64,000 nucleotides of DNA from Paractinoplanes ferrugineus (GTDB taxonomy: Bacteria > Actinomycetota > Actinomycetes > Mycobacteriales > Micromonosporaceae), in the NCBI RefSeq assembly GCF_016862195.1, contig NZ_BOMM01000003.1:248001-312000 (forward strand), written 5' to 3'. Below are positions 53,687-64,000 of the stretch, piece after piece; within the stretch, counting starts at the first letter, position 1; the number at the start of each line of letters is the position of its first letter. The notes beneath the pieces were generated by a model. The model worked only from the letters and a program-made list of their open reading frames with translations. It was not told the origin of the DNA and ran no database searches. The position numbers were made by a program, and so were the translations under genes.

Positions 53687-54862
53687 ATGGCCTATCTGGA
53701 TCACGCGGCGACCACCCCGATGCTCGAGGAAGCGCTCGAGGCTTACGCCTCCGCTGCCCGCTCGGTCGGTAACCCGTCTTCATTGCATGCCGCTGGGCGC
53801 TCCGCCCGCCGGCTGGTCGAGGAATCTCGCGAACGCATCGCCGCCGCGCTCGGCGCCCGCCCCTCCGAAGTGATCTTCACGAGTGGCGGCACGGAAAGCG
53901 ACAACCTGGCGACGAAGGGCGTTTTCTGGGCGCAGCGGGCGAGTTCGCTCAACCGCACCCGGGTGATCGCCTCCGCGGTCGAACACCACGCCGTGCTCGA
54001 CGCGGTCGATTGGCTCGGCAAACACGAGGGCGCGGTGGCCGACCTGCTGCCGGTCGACCAGCAGGGCCGGGTCGACCCGGAGCGGCTGGCCGAGCGGATC
54101 GCGCGCTACCGCGACGAGATCGCCGTGATCAGCGTCCAGTGGGCGAACAACGAGGTCGGCACCGTCCAGCCGATCCACGCCCTCGCCCGGCTCGCCGCCG
54201 ACGCCGGCATCCCGTTCCACACCGACGCCGTGCAGGCGGTCGGGCAGATTCCGGTCGACTTCGCCGCGAGCGGCGCCGCGGCGCTCACCGTGACCGGCCA
54301 CAAGCTGGGCGGACCGGTCGGCGTGGGCGCCCTGCTGCTGGGCCGCGACGTGCCGTGCACCCCGCTGCTGCACGGCGGCGGCCAGGAACGCGACGTCCGC
54401 TCCGGCACCCTCGACACGGCCGGCGTGGCCGCCTTCGCGGTGGCGGTGGAGTCGGCGGTCAAGGGCCGGGAAGACTACGCCGCCCGGGTCGGCGAGCTGC
54501 GTGACGAGCTCGTCCAGCGGGTCCGGGCCGCCGTGCCCGACGCGATCCTCAACGGCGATCCCGCCGACCGGCTGCCCGGCAACGCCCACTTCAGCTTTCC
54601 CGGCTGCGAGGGCGACGCCCTGCTCCTGCTCCTCGACGCCCAGGGCGTCTTCTGCTCGACCGGCTCGGCCTGCTCGGCCGGCGTCGCGCAGCCGAGCCAC
54701 GTGCTCCTCGCGATGGGCGCCGACGACGACCGGGCGCGTTCGTCGCTTCGCTTCACCCTCGGGCACACCAGCACGATCGATGACGTCGACGCCTTGCTGG
54801 CGGCGTTGCCGGGGGCGGTCGAGCGGGCCCGCCGCGCCACCGCGTGGAAAACTCCGCGCTAG
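53687..54862 (+). CDS. Cysteine desulfurase
   Basis: 391-residue PLP enzyme removing sulfur from cysteine for tRNA thiolation and Fe-S assembly. N-terminal [17 protein letters not shown] (PLP phosphate contact), PLP lysine in [12 protein letters not shown], and the mobile catalytic Cys in [11 protein letters not shown]. Located 13 bases upstream of mnmA, for which it is the likely sulfur donor (IscS/NifS class). TAAGCT 9 bases before the ATG suggests a near-leaderless start; an upstream in-frame TTG is an alternative. Confidence 0.93.
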   Translation: MAYLDHAATTPMLEEALEAYASAARSVGNPSSLHAAGRSARRLVEESRERIAAALGARPSEVIFTSGGTESDNLATKGVFWAQRASSLNRTRVIASAVEHHAVLDAVDWLGKHEGAVADLLPVDQQGRVDPERLAERIARYRDEIAVISVQWANNEVGTVQPIHALARLAADAGIPFHTDAVQAVGQIPVDFAASGAAALTVTGHKLGGPVGVGALLLGRDVPCTPLLHGGGQERDVRSGTLDTAGVAAFAVAVESAVKGREDYAARVGELRDELVQRVRAAVPDAILNGDPADRLPGNAHFSFPGCEGDALLLLLDAQGVFCSTGSACSAGVAQPSHVLLAMGADDDRARSSLRFTLGHTSTIDDVDALLAALPGAVERARRATAWKTPR

Positions 54863-54868
54863 TAGTCT
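54863..54868 (+). promoter_or_regulatory. Internal -10 box upstream of mnmA
   Basis: TAGTCT directly after the cysteine-desulfurase stop, 7 bases before the mnmA ATG. Could give a separate leaderless mnmA transcript. Confidence 0.4.
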
Positions 54869-54875
54869 TCAAGAC

Positions 54876-55976
54876 ATGCGAGTACTTGCGGCCATGTCCG
54901 GCGGTGTCGATTCCGCTGTCGCCGCCGCGCGCGCCCACGAGGCGGGCCACGACGTCACCGGCGTGCACCTCGCGCTGGCCCGAAACCCCCAGACGTACCG
55001 GACCGGCGCGCGGGGCTGTTGCACCCTGGAAGACTCCCGCGACGCCCGGCGCGCCGCGGATGTGATCGGCATCCCGTTCTATGTCTGGGACATGGCCGAC
55101 CAGTTCCACGAGAACGTGGTGGACGACTTCGTCGCCGAATACGCCGCGGGGCGTACCCCCAATCCCTGCCTGCGCTGCAACGAGAAGATCAAGTTCGCCG
55201 CGGTGCTCGACCGCGCGGTCGCCCTGGGCTTCGACGCGGTGGTCACCGGGCACCACGCCCGGCTGGGCGCCGACGGCCTGCTCCGCCGCAGCGTCGACCT
55301 GCCGAAGGACCAGTCCTACGTGCTCGCCGTGCTGACCCGGGCGCAGCTCGACCGGTCCGTCTTCCCGCTGGGCGACTCGACCAAGGCTCGAGTGCGCGAG
55401 GAGGCTGCCGAGCGCGGCCTCGCGGTGGCGGAAAAGCCCGATTCGCATGACATCTGCTTCATCGCCGACGGCGACACCAAGGGCTTTCTGGAGCGCCGGC
55501 TGGGCTCGGCGCCGGGTGACATCGTCGATTCGCGTACGGGCGAGAAGCTCGGCACCCACGGCGGCGCCTACGCCTACACGATCGGCCAGCGTAAAGGCCT
55601 CGACCTGCGGGTGCCCGCGCCCGACGGACGACCGCGCTACGTCCTCTCGATCACCCCGAAGACCAACACGGTGACGGTCGGCTCGCGCGAGGAGCTGGCG
55701 GTCGACACGGTCACCGCGGCCAAGGTCATCTGGCACGGCGAGTCGACCCCGGTCGAGTGCGAGGTGCAGCTCCGCGCGCACGGCGAGGTCGTCCCCGCGA
55801 CGGTCACGGTGGCCGGCGACGCGCTGACGGCCCGGCTGCACGAGCCGGCCCGGGGCGTCGCCGCCGGTCAGGCGATCGTGGCCTACCGGCGCGACGCGGG
55901 CGGCGACATCGTGCTCGGCTCGGCGACGATCACCGCCGGCGTCCGCTCGGCCGACCTGGAGACCGCGCGTGTCTGA
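54876..55976 (+). CDS. mnmA: tRNA 2-thiouridylase MnmA
   Basis: 366-residue enzyme that thiolates U34 of Glu, Gln and Lys tRNAs. N-terminal PP-loop [13 protein letters not shown]; catalytic cysteines in [14 protein letters not shown] and [10 protein letters not shown]; then the central domain ([13 protein letters not shown]) and a C-terminal beta-barrel ([12 protein letters not shown]). Receives sulfur from the adjacent cysteine desulfurase. Its stop overlaps the MetE-like gene by 8 bases. Confidence 0.96.
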   Translation: MRVLAAMSGGVDSAVAAARAHEAGHDVTGVHLALARNPQTYRTGARGCCTLEDSRDARRAADVIGIPFYVWDMADQFHENVVDDFVAEYAAGRTPNPCLRCNEKIKFAAVLDRAVALGFDAVVTGHHARLGADGLLRRSVDLPKDQSYVLAVLTRAQLDRSVFPLGDSTKARVREEAAERGLAVAEKPDSHDICFIADGDTKGFLERRLGSAPGDIVDSRTGEKLGTHGGAYAYTIGQRKGLDLRVPAPDGRPRYVLSITPKTNTVTVGSREELAVDTVTAAKVIWHGESTPVECEVQLRAHGEVVPATVTVAGDALTARLHEPARGVAAGQAIVAYRRDAGGDIVLGSATITAGVRSADLETARV

Positions 55977-56955
55977 CTTCGCCTGGCCGGCCGGGGCGGC
56001 CACCGGGATCGGCTCGCTGCCCGGCACCGACATCGTCGAGGCGCAGCGCGTCGTCCTGGGTGAGCTGCCCGACCTGCCACACCTGCCGGAGCTGCCGGAA
56101 CGCGGGCCGGGCGCCGACATCCTCGGGCGCAGCGCCGGGTTCCTGGTCGATCTGCCGGTGCAGCTCTACGCCGGCCGCTGGCAGCTGGCGCCCCGCCCGG
56201 GCCAGGATCTGCGCCGCACGGCCGACCTGCTCGAACGCGACCTCGACCAGATGACCGAGCAGGGCGACGGCTTCACCGGCGTCTTCAAGGTGCAGGCGGC
56301 CGGGCCGTGGACGCTCGCGGCCGGCCTCGAGATGCTCATCGGCGGGCGGGTGCTGCGCGACCCCGGTGCGGTGCGCGATCTCACCGACTCGCTTGCCGAG
56401 GGCCTCCGGCGGCACGTCGACGACGTGCGCAAACGGCTGCCGGGAGCGACCGTGCTGCTCCAGCTCGACGAGCCGTCGCTGCCGTCGGTTCTCGCCGGGC
56501 AGGTGCCGACGGAGAGCGGCCTGAGCTCCTATCGCGCGGTCGAGGCAGCGGACGCCGCCACGGCGCTGCGGACGATCGTCGAGGCGGTGGGCGTACCGGT
56601 CGTGGCGCACTGCTGTGCTCCGGGCGTACCGCTGCGGGTTTTCCGGGATGCCCGGGTCGCCGGCTTCGCGCTCGACCTCGCGCTGCTCAAAGATCTTGAT
56701 CCGCTGGGTGAGGCGATCGAGGCCGGCGTCGGTCTCTTCGCCGGTGCGGTGCCGACCTCCGGGCCCAAGCCGGACGGGAAGCAGGCGGCCGAGCGGGTCC
56801 GCAAGCTGTGGTCGCGGCTCGGGTTCTCGCCGGCGAAGGCGGCCCGGCAGGTCGTCGTCACCCCGGCATGCGGACTCGCGGGAGCTTCGCCGGCCTATGT
56901 CCGGGCCGCGCTGATCGCCTGCCGGGAGGCCGGCCGGCGGCTCGCCGAGGCCTGA
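55969..56955 (+). CDS. MetE C-terminal-like protein (UROD/MetE fold)
   Basis: 328-residue protein related to the catalytic C-terminal half of cobalamin-independent methionine synthase. N-terminal [13 protein letters not shown] is the barrel entrance. [10 protein letters not shown] (His/Cys zinc ligands) and [18 protein letters not shown] (second Cys ligand) suggest a zinc site. Lacks the N-terminal half of full MetE, so it may be a core methionine synthase-like methyltransferase. GTG start overlaps mnmA; probably an mnmA-coupled gene. Annotated in many actinobacteria as methionine synthase without proof. Confidence 0.78.
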   Translation: MSDFAWPAGAATGIGSLPGTDIVEAQRVVLGELPDLPHLPELPERGPGADILGRSAGFLVDLPVQLYAGRWQLAPRPGQDLRRTADLLERDLDQMTEQGDGFTGVFKVQAAGPWTLAAGLEMLIGGRVLRDPGAVRDLTDSLAEGLRRHVDDVRKRLPGATVLLQLDEPSLPSVLAGQVPTESGLSSYRAVEAADAATALRTIVEAVGVPVVAHCCAPGVPLRVFRDARVAGFALDLALLKDLDPLGEAIEAGVGLFAGAVPTSGPKPDGKQAAERVRKLWSRLGFSPAKAARQVVVTPACGLAGASPAYVRAALIACREAGRRLAEA

Positions 56956-59238
<2,283 letters not shown>

Positions 59239-59387
59239 CCTGGGGTGTCACTCGGAAGACGGAACTATCAGGGTTTGAGCGTTTGGAGGCTTATGCCGAT
59301 TTGATAACGCCCTAGCCGTTTGGCGGCCAACGGACAATGCGGATCTATCGTGAAAACAATCGGTTGATCCCGCACTGTGGAGGTCGC

Positions 59388-61418
59388 ATGGACGCCGCAC
59401 GCCGTCGCAGTCCCGACCAGGACCCCGGGTGGGCCTCGGTCGAGCGGCGTCGCGCGCTCCTCGTGACGACGGTGTTCGTGCTCGTGGTCGATCTTGTGCT
59501 CTGGGCCTGCGCGTCGGCGACGTTCGCGGCCCTGCCGGGGGCGTACTGGCTCATGGCAGCGCTGGCCGTGGTGGTCGATGCGCGGCCCTACGTCCTGGCC
59601 GACCGGCGATCCAGCTCGGTCATCCTGCCGTCGATCTGCTTCACCTTCGCCATCGCGCTGGCCTGGGGATTCGTGCCGGCACTGGCGGTGCAGCTCGTCG
59701 CCGTCACCGTGGCCGGGGTGCGGATGCGGCAACCGGTCCGTCGCTCGCTTCATCTGGGAGTGCAGCATGCAGTGGCGATCGGCGCGGCGGCCATCGTTGC
59801 CGCCGCCGTCTCCCTGCGCATCGGGCCTCAGCCCGGCTGGGACGACGCGCTGCTGACCGTGGCCGCGGCCGCCGCCTGGATCCTCGCCCGCTACGGCCTT
59901 GCCGCGCTGGTGGCCCGGGTCGGGTCGCACCGTCGCCGCGGCCGGGCCCGCCGGCCGGGCGTCGAGGTGCTGGCCACCGCGGCGTTGCTGCTGCTCGGAC
60001 CGGTGGTGCTGGCCACCGCGCAGGTCGGGCTGACGTTCGTGCCACTCGTCCTGCTGGCGCTGCACGCGGTGCACCGGATGGTGCGGTCGGCCGGGGAGTC
60101 GGAGCGGGCCGCCCGGGTGGACGCGCTCACCGGCCTGCCCAACCGCCGCGCTCTCCAGTCGACGGTCGGCGAAGGCGGTCGCGAACGAGCGCTGCTGCTG
60201 CTCGACATCGACCGGTTCCGGGCCGTCAACGACGCGCTCGGACATCGGGTCGGCGACCGGCTGCTCGTCGAGGTCGGCCGCCGCCTCACCGACGTGGTGC
60301 CCGCCCACGACCTGGTGGTACGGCTGGGCGGCGACGAGTTCGCGGTCCTGGCCAACCGGGTCGACGGTGCCCCCGAGGCCCGGCGGATCGCCCAGCATCT
60401 GGCCGAGGCGCTCAACCGCCCGTTCGCCCTCGATGGCCTGCCGGTCGACGTGACCGCCTCGATCGGCATCGCGTTGCAGGACGAACCCGACGCCGACTGC
60501 GCCACGCTGCTGCGCGAGGCCGAGGTCGCGATGTACGACGCCAAGCAACGCGGTGACCAGGTCGCCGTCTACGGTCCCGACGCCGCGCACCACTCGCCCG
60601 ACCGGCTCACCCTGCTCGCCGACCTGCGCCGCGCGCTGCGCGAGGACGCGCCCGACGACGGCATAGTGCTCTTCTACCAGCCGCAGATCGCCATCGCGAC
60701 CGGCGAGGTGGTCGGCGTGGAGGCCCTGCTGCGCTGGCAGCATCCCGAGCGCGGCATGGTCGGCCCGGAGGAGCTGATCCGGGTGGCCGAGCCGACCCCG
60801 GTGATGCGACTGCTGACCGGCCGGGTCCTGCACGACGTGGTCGCCCAACTGGCGGAATGGCGCGACGCCGGCACCCCGCTGCGTGCGGCGGTCAACGTGA
60901 GCGCCCGCGACCTGCACGCCGGGGGCATCGCCGACCAGGTCGACGAACTGCTGCACGAGTACGGCGTACCGGCCGACCTGCTACAGCTGGAAATCACCGA
61001 GAGCGCCCTGATGGCCGACCCGCACCGGGTCCTCAACACCATCACCCGCCTCGACCACATGGGCGTGGCGATCTCCCTGGACGACTTCGGCACCGGCTAC
61101 TCCTCGTTGCAGCACCTGCGCCGGCTGCCGCTGGCCGAGGTGAAGATAGACCGGTCGTTCGTCCTCGGGATGGCCACCGACCGGGGGGACGCCGCCATCG
61201 TCCGCTCGGTGATCGACCTGGCCGAGGCGCTGGGCCTGCGCGCGGTGGCCGAGGGGGTCGAGGACGAACGGACCTGGCGCCTGCTGGCGGCGGCCGGCTG
61301 CCACGCCGCCCAGGGCTGGTTCCACGCCCGCCCGATGCCGCCGGACGAGCTCGCCGGCTGGCTGGCCCGCTACCGCCCGCTGCGGCCCGGTCCGACCCCA
61401 CTGGCCCTGCCCCGCTGA
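59388..61418 (+). CDS. GGDEF-EAL membrane protein (cyclic-di-GMP turnover)
   Basis: 676 residues. Five to six membrane helices in the first ~230 residues form a sensor; then a diguanylate cyclase domain with intact GGDEF (~312, RLGGDEFAV) and a phosphodiesterase domain with EAL (~445, VEALLRW), [23 protein letters not shown] and VKIDRSF all present. Both activities are therefore possible, or one regulates the other. ATG 59388 is preceded by GGAGG. Divides ligA from gatCA. Environmental signal unknown. Confidence 0.93.
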   Translation: MDAARRRSPDQDPGWASVERRRALLVTTVFVLVVDLVLWACASATFAALPGAYWLMAALAVVVDARPYVLADRRSSSVILPSICFTFAIALAWGFVPALAVQLVAVTVAGVRMRQPVRRSLHLGVQHAVAIGAAAIVAAAVSLRIGPQPGWDDALLTVAAAAAWILARYGLAALVARVGSHRRRGRARRPGVEVLATAALLLLGPVVLATAQVGLTFVPLVLLALHAVHRMVRSAGESERAARVDALTGLPNRRALQSTVGEGGRERALLLLDIDRFRAVNDALGHRVGDRLLVEVGRRLTDVVPAHDLVVRLGGDEFAVLANRVDGAPEARRIAQHLAEALNRPFALDGLPVDVTASIGIALQDEPDADCATLLREAEVAMYDAKQRGDQVAVYGPDAAHHSPDRLTLLADLRRALREDAPDDGIVLFYQPQIAIATGEVVGVEALLRWQHPERGMVGPEELIRVAEPTPVMRLLTGRVLHDVVAQLAEWRDAGTPLRAAVNVSARDLHAGGIADQVDELLHEYGVPADLLQLEITESALMADPHRVLNTITRLDHMGVAISLDDFGTGYSSLQHLRRLPLAEVKIDRSFVLGMATDRGDAAIVRSVIDLAEALGLRAVAEGVEDERTWRLLAAAGCHAAQGWFHARPMPPDELAGWLARYRPLRPGPTPLALPR

Positions 61419-61470
61419 ACGCCGAAATAGACTCTCTCGGTCAGCTATCGAATCCAGAAAGAGGGGCATG

Positions 61471-61770
61471 ATGGCCGCCATCTCCCGCGAAGAGGTCGCG
61501 CATCTCGCGCGCCTGTCGCGGCTCGCCGTGACCGAGCAGGAACTGGATCAGTTTGCGGGGCAGCTCGACGTGATCCTGCAGTCGGTCGCGCGGGTCGGCG
61601 AGGTGGCCGCGGATGACATTCCGCCCACCTCGCACTCGGTGCCGCTGACCAATGTCTACCGCGACGACGTCCCGCAGCCCTCCCTCACGCAGGCCGAGGC
61701 GCTCTCCGGTGCGCCGGACGCGTTCGAGGGCCGGTTCCGGGTGCCGCGGATCCTGGACGAGGAGGCGTGA
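61471..61770 (+). CDS. gatC: Glu-tRNA(Gln) amidotransferase subunit C
   Basis: 99-residue GatC, the assembly subunit of the GatCAB transamidase that makes Gln-tRNA and Asn-t[39 protein letters not shown] and the C-terminal [39 protein letters not shown] are diagnostic. Two ATG codons in tandem (61468, 61471); the second matches the family start and is 4 bases from GAGGGG. Confidence 0.95.
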   Translation: MAAISREEVAHLARLSRLAVTEQELDQFAGQLDVILQSVARVGEVAADDIPPTSHSVPLTNVYRDDVPQPSLTQAEALSGAPDAFEGRFRVPRILDEEA

Positions 61771-61772
61771 GC

Positions 61773-63236
61773 ATGTCCGAGCTGACCAGGATGTCGGCTG
61801 TCGAGCTGGCCGGGAAGATCGCCGCCAAGGAGGTCTCGGCGGTGGAGGTGGCGCAGGCTCACCTCGACCGCATCTCCGCGGTCGACGAGCGGGTGCACGC
61901 CTTCCTGTACGTCGACGCCGAAGGGGCGTTGAACGCCGCCAAGCGGGTCGACCGGGGCGAGGTGACCGGGCCGCTGGCCGGGGTGCCGGTCGCGGTCAAG
62001 GACGTGATCGCCACCAAGGGGGTGCCGACCACCGCCGCCTCCAAGATCCTCGAAGGCTGGCGCCCGCCCTACAACGCGACGATCGTCGAGCGCCTCCAGG
62101 CCGCCGGCACGGTGATGCTCGGCAAGACCAACATGGACGAGTTCGCCATGGGGTCCTCGACCGAATACTCGGCCTACGGCGCGACCAACAACCCGTGGGA
62201 CCTCGGGCGCATCCCCGGTGGTTCGGGTGGTGGCTCGGCGGCGGCGCTGGCGGCCTACGAGGCCCCGCTCGCCATCGGCACCGACACCGGCGGATCCATC
62301 CGGCAGCCGGGCGCGGTCACCGGCACCGTGGGCGCCAAGCCGACCTACGGCGGTACCTCCCGGTACGGCCTGATCGCGTTCTCCTCCTCGCTCGACACCC
62401 CCGGGCCCTGCGCCCGCAACGTCGAGGACGCGGCGCTGCTGCACTCGGTGATCGCGGGCCACGACGTACGCGACTCGACCTCCATCCCGCAGCCGGTGCC
62501 CGACGTGGTCGCGGCCGCCCGGCTCGGCGCGAGCGGTGACCTGACCGGCGTCAAGCTCGGCCTGGTCAAGGAGTTCGCCGGCGACGGTTCCGAGCCCGGT
62601 GTCGCCGCCGCCTTCCGGGAGTCGCTGGAGGCGCTGGTCAAGCTGGGTGCCGAGGTCGTCGAGGTGTCCTGCCCGCACTTCGAGTACGCCCTCCCGGCGT
62701 ACTACCTGATCGCCCCGTCGGAGTGCTCCTCCAACCTGGCCCGGTTCGACGGCGTCCGCTACGGCCTGCGGGTCGGCGACGACGGCAACCGGTCGCTCGA
62801 GGAGGTCATGTCGATGACCCGCGACGCCGGCTTCGGGCCCGAGGTCAAGCGCCGGATCATCCTCGGGACGTACGCGCTGAGCAGCGGCTACTACGACGCC
62901 TACTACGGCCAGGCGCAGAAGGTCCGCACGCTCATCACGCGGGACTTCCAGAAGGCGTTCGAGCAGGTCGACGTGCTGGTCTCGCCGACCACGCCGTTCG
63001 TGGCGTTCCCGTTCGGGTCGCGCACCTCCGACCCCTACCAGATGTACCTCGCCGACCTGTTCACGATCCCGACGAACCTCTACGGCGGGCCGGCCATCTC
63101 GGTGCCGTGCGGCCTGTCCGAGGGACTGCCGGTCGGCTTCCAGATCATGGCGCCGACCATGGCGGACGACCGGATGTACCGGGTGGGGGCGGCGCTCGAG
63201 TCCGCTGTCGGGACCCTCACGCCGCCGGCCCTCTAG
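61773..63236 (+). CDS. gatA: Glu-tRNA(Gln) amidotransferase subunit A
   Basis: 487-residue amidase subunit. Catalytic triad of the amidase-signature family: Lys in VAVKDVI, cis-Ser in [12 protein letters not shown], nucleophile Ser in [15 protein letters not shown] 61773 lies 7 bases after GAGGAGG; the overlapping GTG at 61767 is only 1 base away. gatB, usually next, does not follow within this window: the decayed ATPase/TOPRIM module occupies the downstream position. Confidence 0.96.
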   Translation: MSELTRMSAVELAGKIAAKEVSAVEVAQAHLDRISAVDERVHAFLYVDAEGALNAAKRVDRGEVTGPLAGVPVAVKDVIATKGVPTTAASKILEGWRPPYNATIVERLQAAGTVMLGKTNMDEFAMGSSTEYSAYGATNNPWDLGRIPGGSGGGSAAALAAYEAPLAIGTDTGGSIRQPGAVTGTVGAKPTYGGTSRYGLIAFSSSLDTPGPCARNVEDAALLHSVIAGHDVRDSTSIPQPVPDVVAAARLGASGDLTGVKLGLVKEFAGDGSEPGVAAAFRESLEALVKLGAEVVEVSCPHFEYALPAYYLIAPSECSSNLARFDGVRYGLRVGDDGNRSLEEVMSMTRDAGFGPEVKRRIILGTYALSSGYYDAYYGQAQKVRTLITRDFQKAFEQVDVLVSPTTPFVAFPFGSRTSDPYQMYLADLFTIPTNLYGGPAISVPCGLSEGLPVGFQIMAPTMADDRMYRVGAALESAVGTLTPPAL

Positions 63237-63253
63237 CGGTCGAAAGGACCGGA

Positions 63254-63740
63254 GTGCTCACTCGGATCGAGATCGACCGGTTCAAGACGTTCCGCGATTT
63301 CGCCCTGGACCTACCGCCGTTCCTGGTGGTTCTGGGGCGAAACGGCGCCGGAAGTCCAACCTGTTCGACGCACTCCGGTTCCTCTCCCACACCGCCTCCG
63401 AACCGCTCGCGAAAGCGGCCCAGTCCGCCCGCGGCGACCTGCTGGAACTGTTTCACCACAGTGCGGCCGGCAAACGAGCCCACCGGCTGCGGTTCGCCGT
63501 CGAAGTGCTCCTCGACAGCGCCACCACCGACGACTTCGGGGAGCCGGCGGTGCCCCGGTCCGTTCGGGTCCGTTACGAGTTGACCATCGAGCTCCGCGAG
63601 ACGCACGACCAGCTCAGGCTCTTCGTGGTGGAGGAGTCGGCGCGTGCGCTGCCGCCGAATGAGGATCGGTGGGCGGCACAGTTCCCCGACCTCGCGGCCG
63701 GTTGGTCAGTCCGGCCGAGATCGCCGAGTTCGAGGTTTGA
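63254..63740 (+). pseudogene. Decayed AAA15/21-type ATPase
   Basis: Begins well (LTRIEIDRFKTFRDFALDLPPFLVVLGRNGAG) but loses one base inside the Walker A motif near 63351: the intended KSNLFDALRFLSHTASEPLAKAA continues one frame over, through LLELFHHSA and FVVEESARALPPNEDRWAAQFPDLAAG. After that the reading jumps frame again to RLVSPAEIAEFEV and a stop at 63740. The Walker B, signature and H-loop half expected of the family is missing, so at least two frameshifts and an internal deletion are inferred. A sequencing error could explain the first shift but not the missing half. Confidence 0.7.
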
Positions 63741-63992
63741 TCGCCGAAGGCCCCTCCGACGATCAGTCTTCGCCGGATGATCGAGGACGTCTGCGCGACC
63801 GAGCTCAACTCGGCGGTCGACGTCGACCAGGTTGCCGTGCTGCGGCAACGCAAGCGACCGCCGACCATTCCGGAGATCATCGAGCAGGTCGAGGAGAACG
63901 CGGACACCTTCCACCTCGTTTTCGTGCATCGAGACCAGGACGGCAACACCGAGCGGGTCAACCAGTATTTCCGAGGCGTGGGTGCTGGCTGA
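63737..63992 (+). pseudogene. Decayed TOPRIM/DUF4276-like effector
   Basis: A TTG overlapping the ATPase stop would start IAEGPSDDQ, a TOPRIM-type acidic motif. A frame change near 63767 then gives LRRMIEDVCATELNSAVDVDQVAVLRQRKRPPT... and LVFVHRDQDGNTERVNQ, the second acidic motif. The reading stops after about 85 residues, whereas such proteins are usually about 200. The paired position behind an ATPase supports an effector remnant. An ATG at 63777 opens the clean 71-codon frame, so a short residual product is possible. Confidence 0.6.
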
Positions 63993-64000
63993 CGGCGATG

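Overview
The window is a high-GC chromosomal stretch from an actinobacterium, most likely a Micromonosporaceae (Actinoplanes-like) organism. Supporting signs are very G/C-rich third codon positions, many GTG starts, leaderless-type promoters, the actinobacterial mismatch endonuclease NucS, the 180-kDa NAD-glutamate dehydrogenase, DivIVA-like coiled-coil proteins and a mycosin with type VII-style partners. The species call is inference. I saw no rRNA, tRNA, CRISPR array or complete IS element. Coding density is very high and no gene-free stretch reaches 300 bases (longest about 250-270 bases, at 13812-14068 and 38279-38546).

Layout. 1-2.7 kb: two membrane proteins and divergent nucS. 2.7-4.6 kb: an overlapping RloB/RloA (AbiL-type) TOPRIM-ATPase pair, the clearest defence-type cargo. 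4.8-13.8 kb: an ABC exporter pair, an aldehyde dehydrogenase, a small conserved protein, a hydrolase, an AI-2E-type permease and two paralogous coiled-coil (DivIVA/FilP-like) genes. 14.0-20.3 kb: acyl-CoA metabolism, with methylmalonyl-CoA epimerase, thiolase, the mutase chaperone MeaB and a mutase large subunit whose F80/Q198 pair marks it as isobutyryl-CoA mutase, interrupted by a PadR/FAD-monooxygenase pair with an operator over the start codon. 20.4-26.7 kb: a YbbN-type thioredoxin, an arginase-family enzyme with an unusual repeat-rich tail of about 800 residues, and a penicillin-binding protein. 26.9-31.8 kb: NAD-glutamate dehydrogenase.

31.9-40.2 kb holds small regulated modules: a hydrolase/TetR pair with two palindromes between them; a copper P-type ATPase with a CsoR-like site inside the end of the tetR gene; a compact type VII-like cluster (two helical putative substrates plus a mycosin); and a membrane protein-DUF393-TetR operon preceded by two matching palindromes. 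40.2-51.8 kb: a GH3 glycosidase divergent from a ROK regulator, an ABC ATPase, a PfkB kinase, small membrane proteins, enoyl-CoA hydratase, a membrane-anchored Hsp70-like protein lacking a substrate-binding domain, a ThDP enzyme and two DUF202 proteins. 51.9-63.2 kb is housekeeping: etfBA, cysteine desulfurase, mnmA, a MetE-like protein, ligA, a GGDEF-EAL protein and gatCA.

The window ends, right after gatA, in a decayed two-gene module: an ATPase frameshifted within its Walker A motif, followed by a TOPRIM/DUF4276-like fragment. Together with the intact RloAB pair it gives two ATPase-TOPRIM modules in 64 kb, one apparently intact and one degenerate. These two loci, the type VII-like mini-cluster, the arginase tail and the set of readable operators are the most interesting items.
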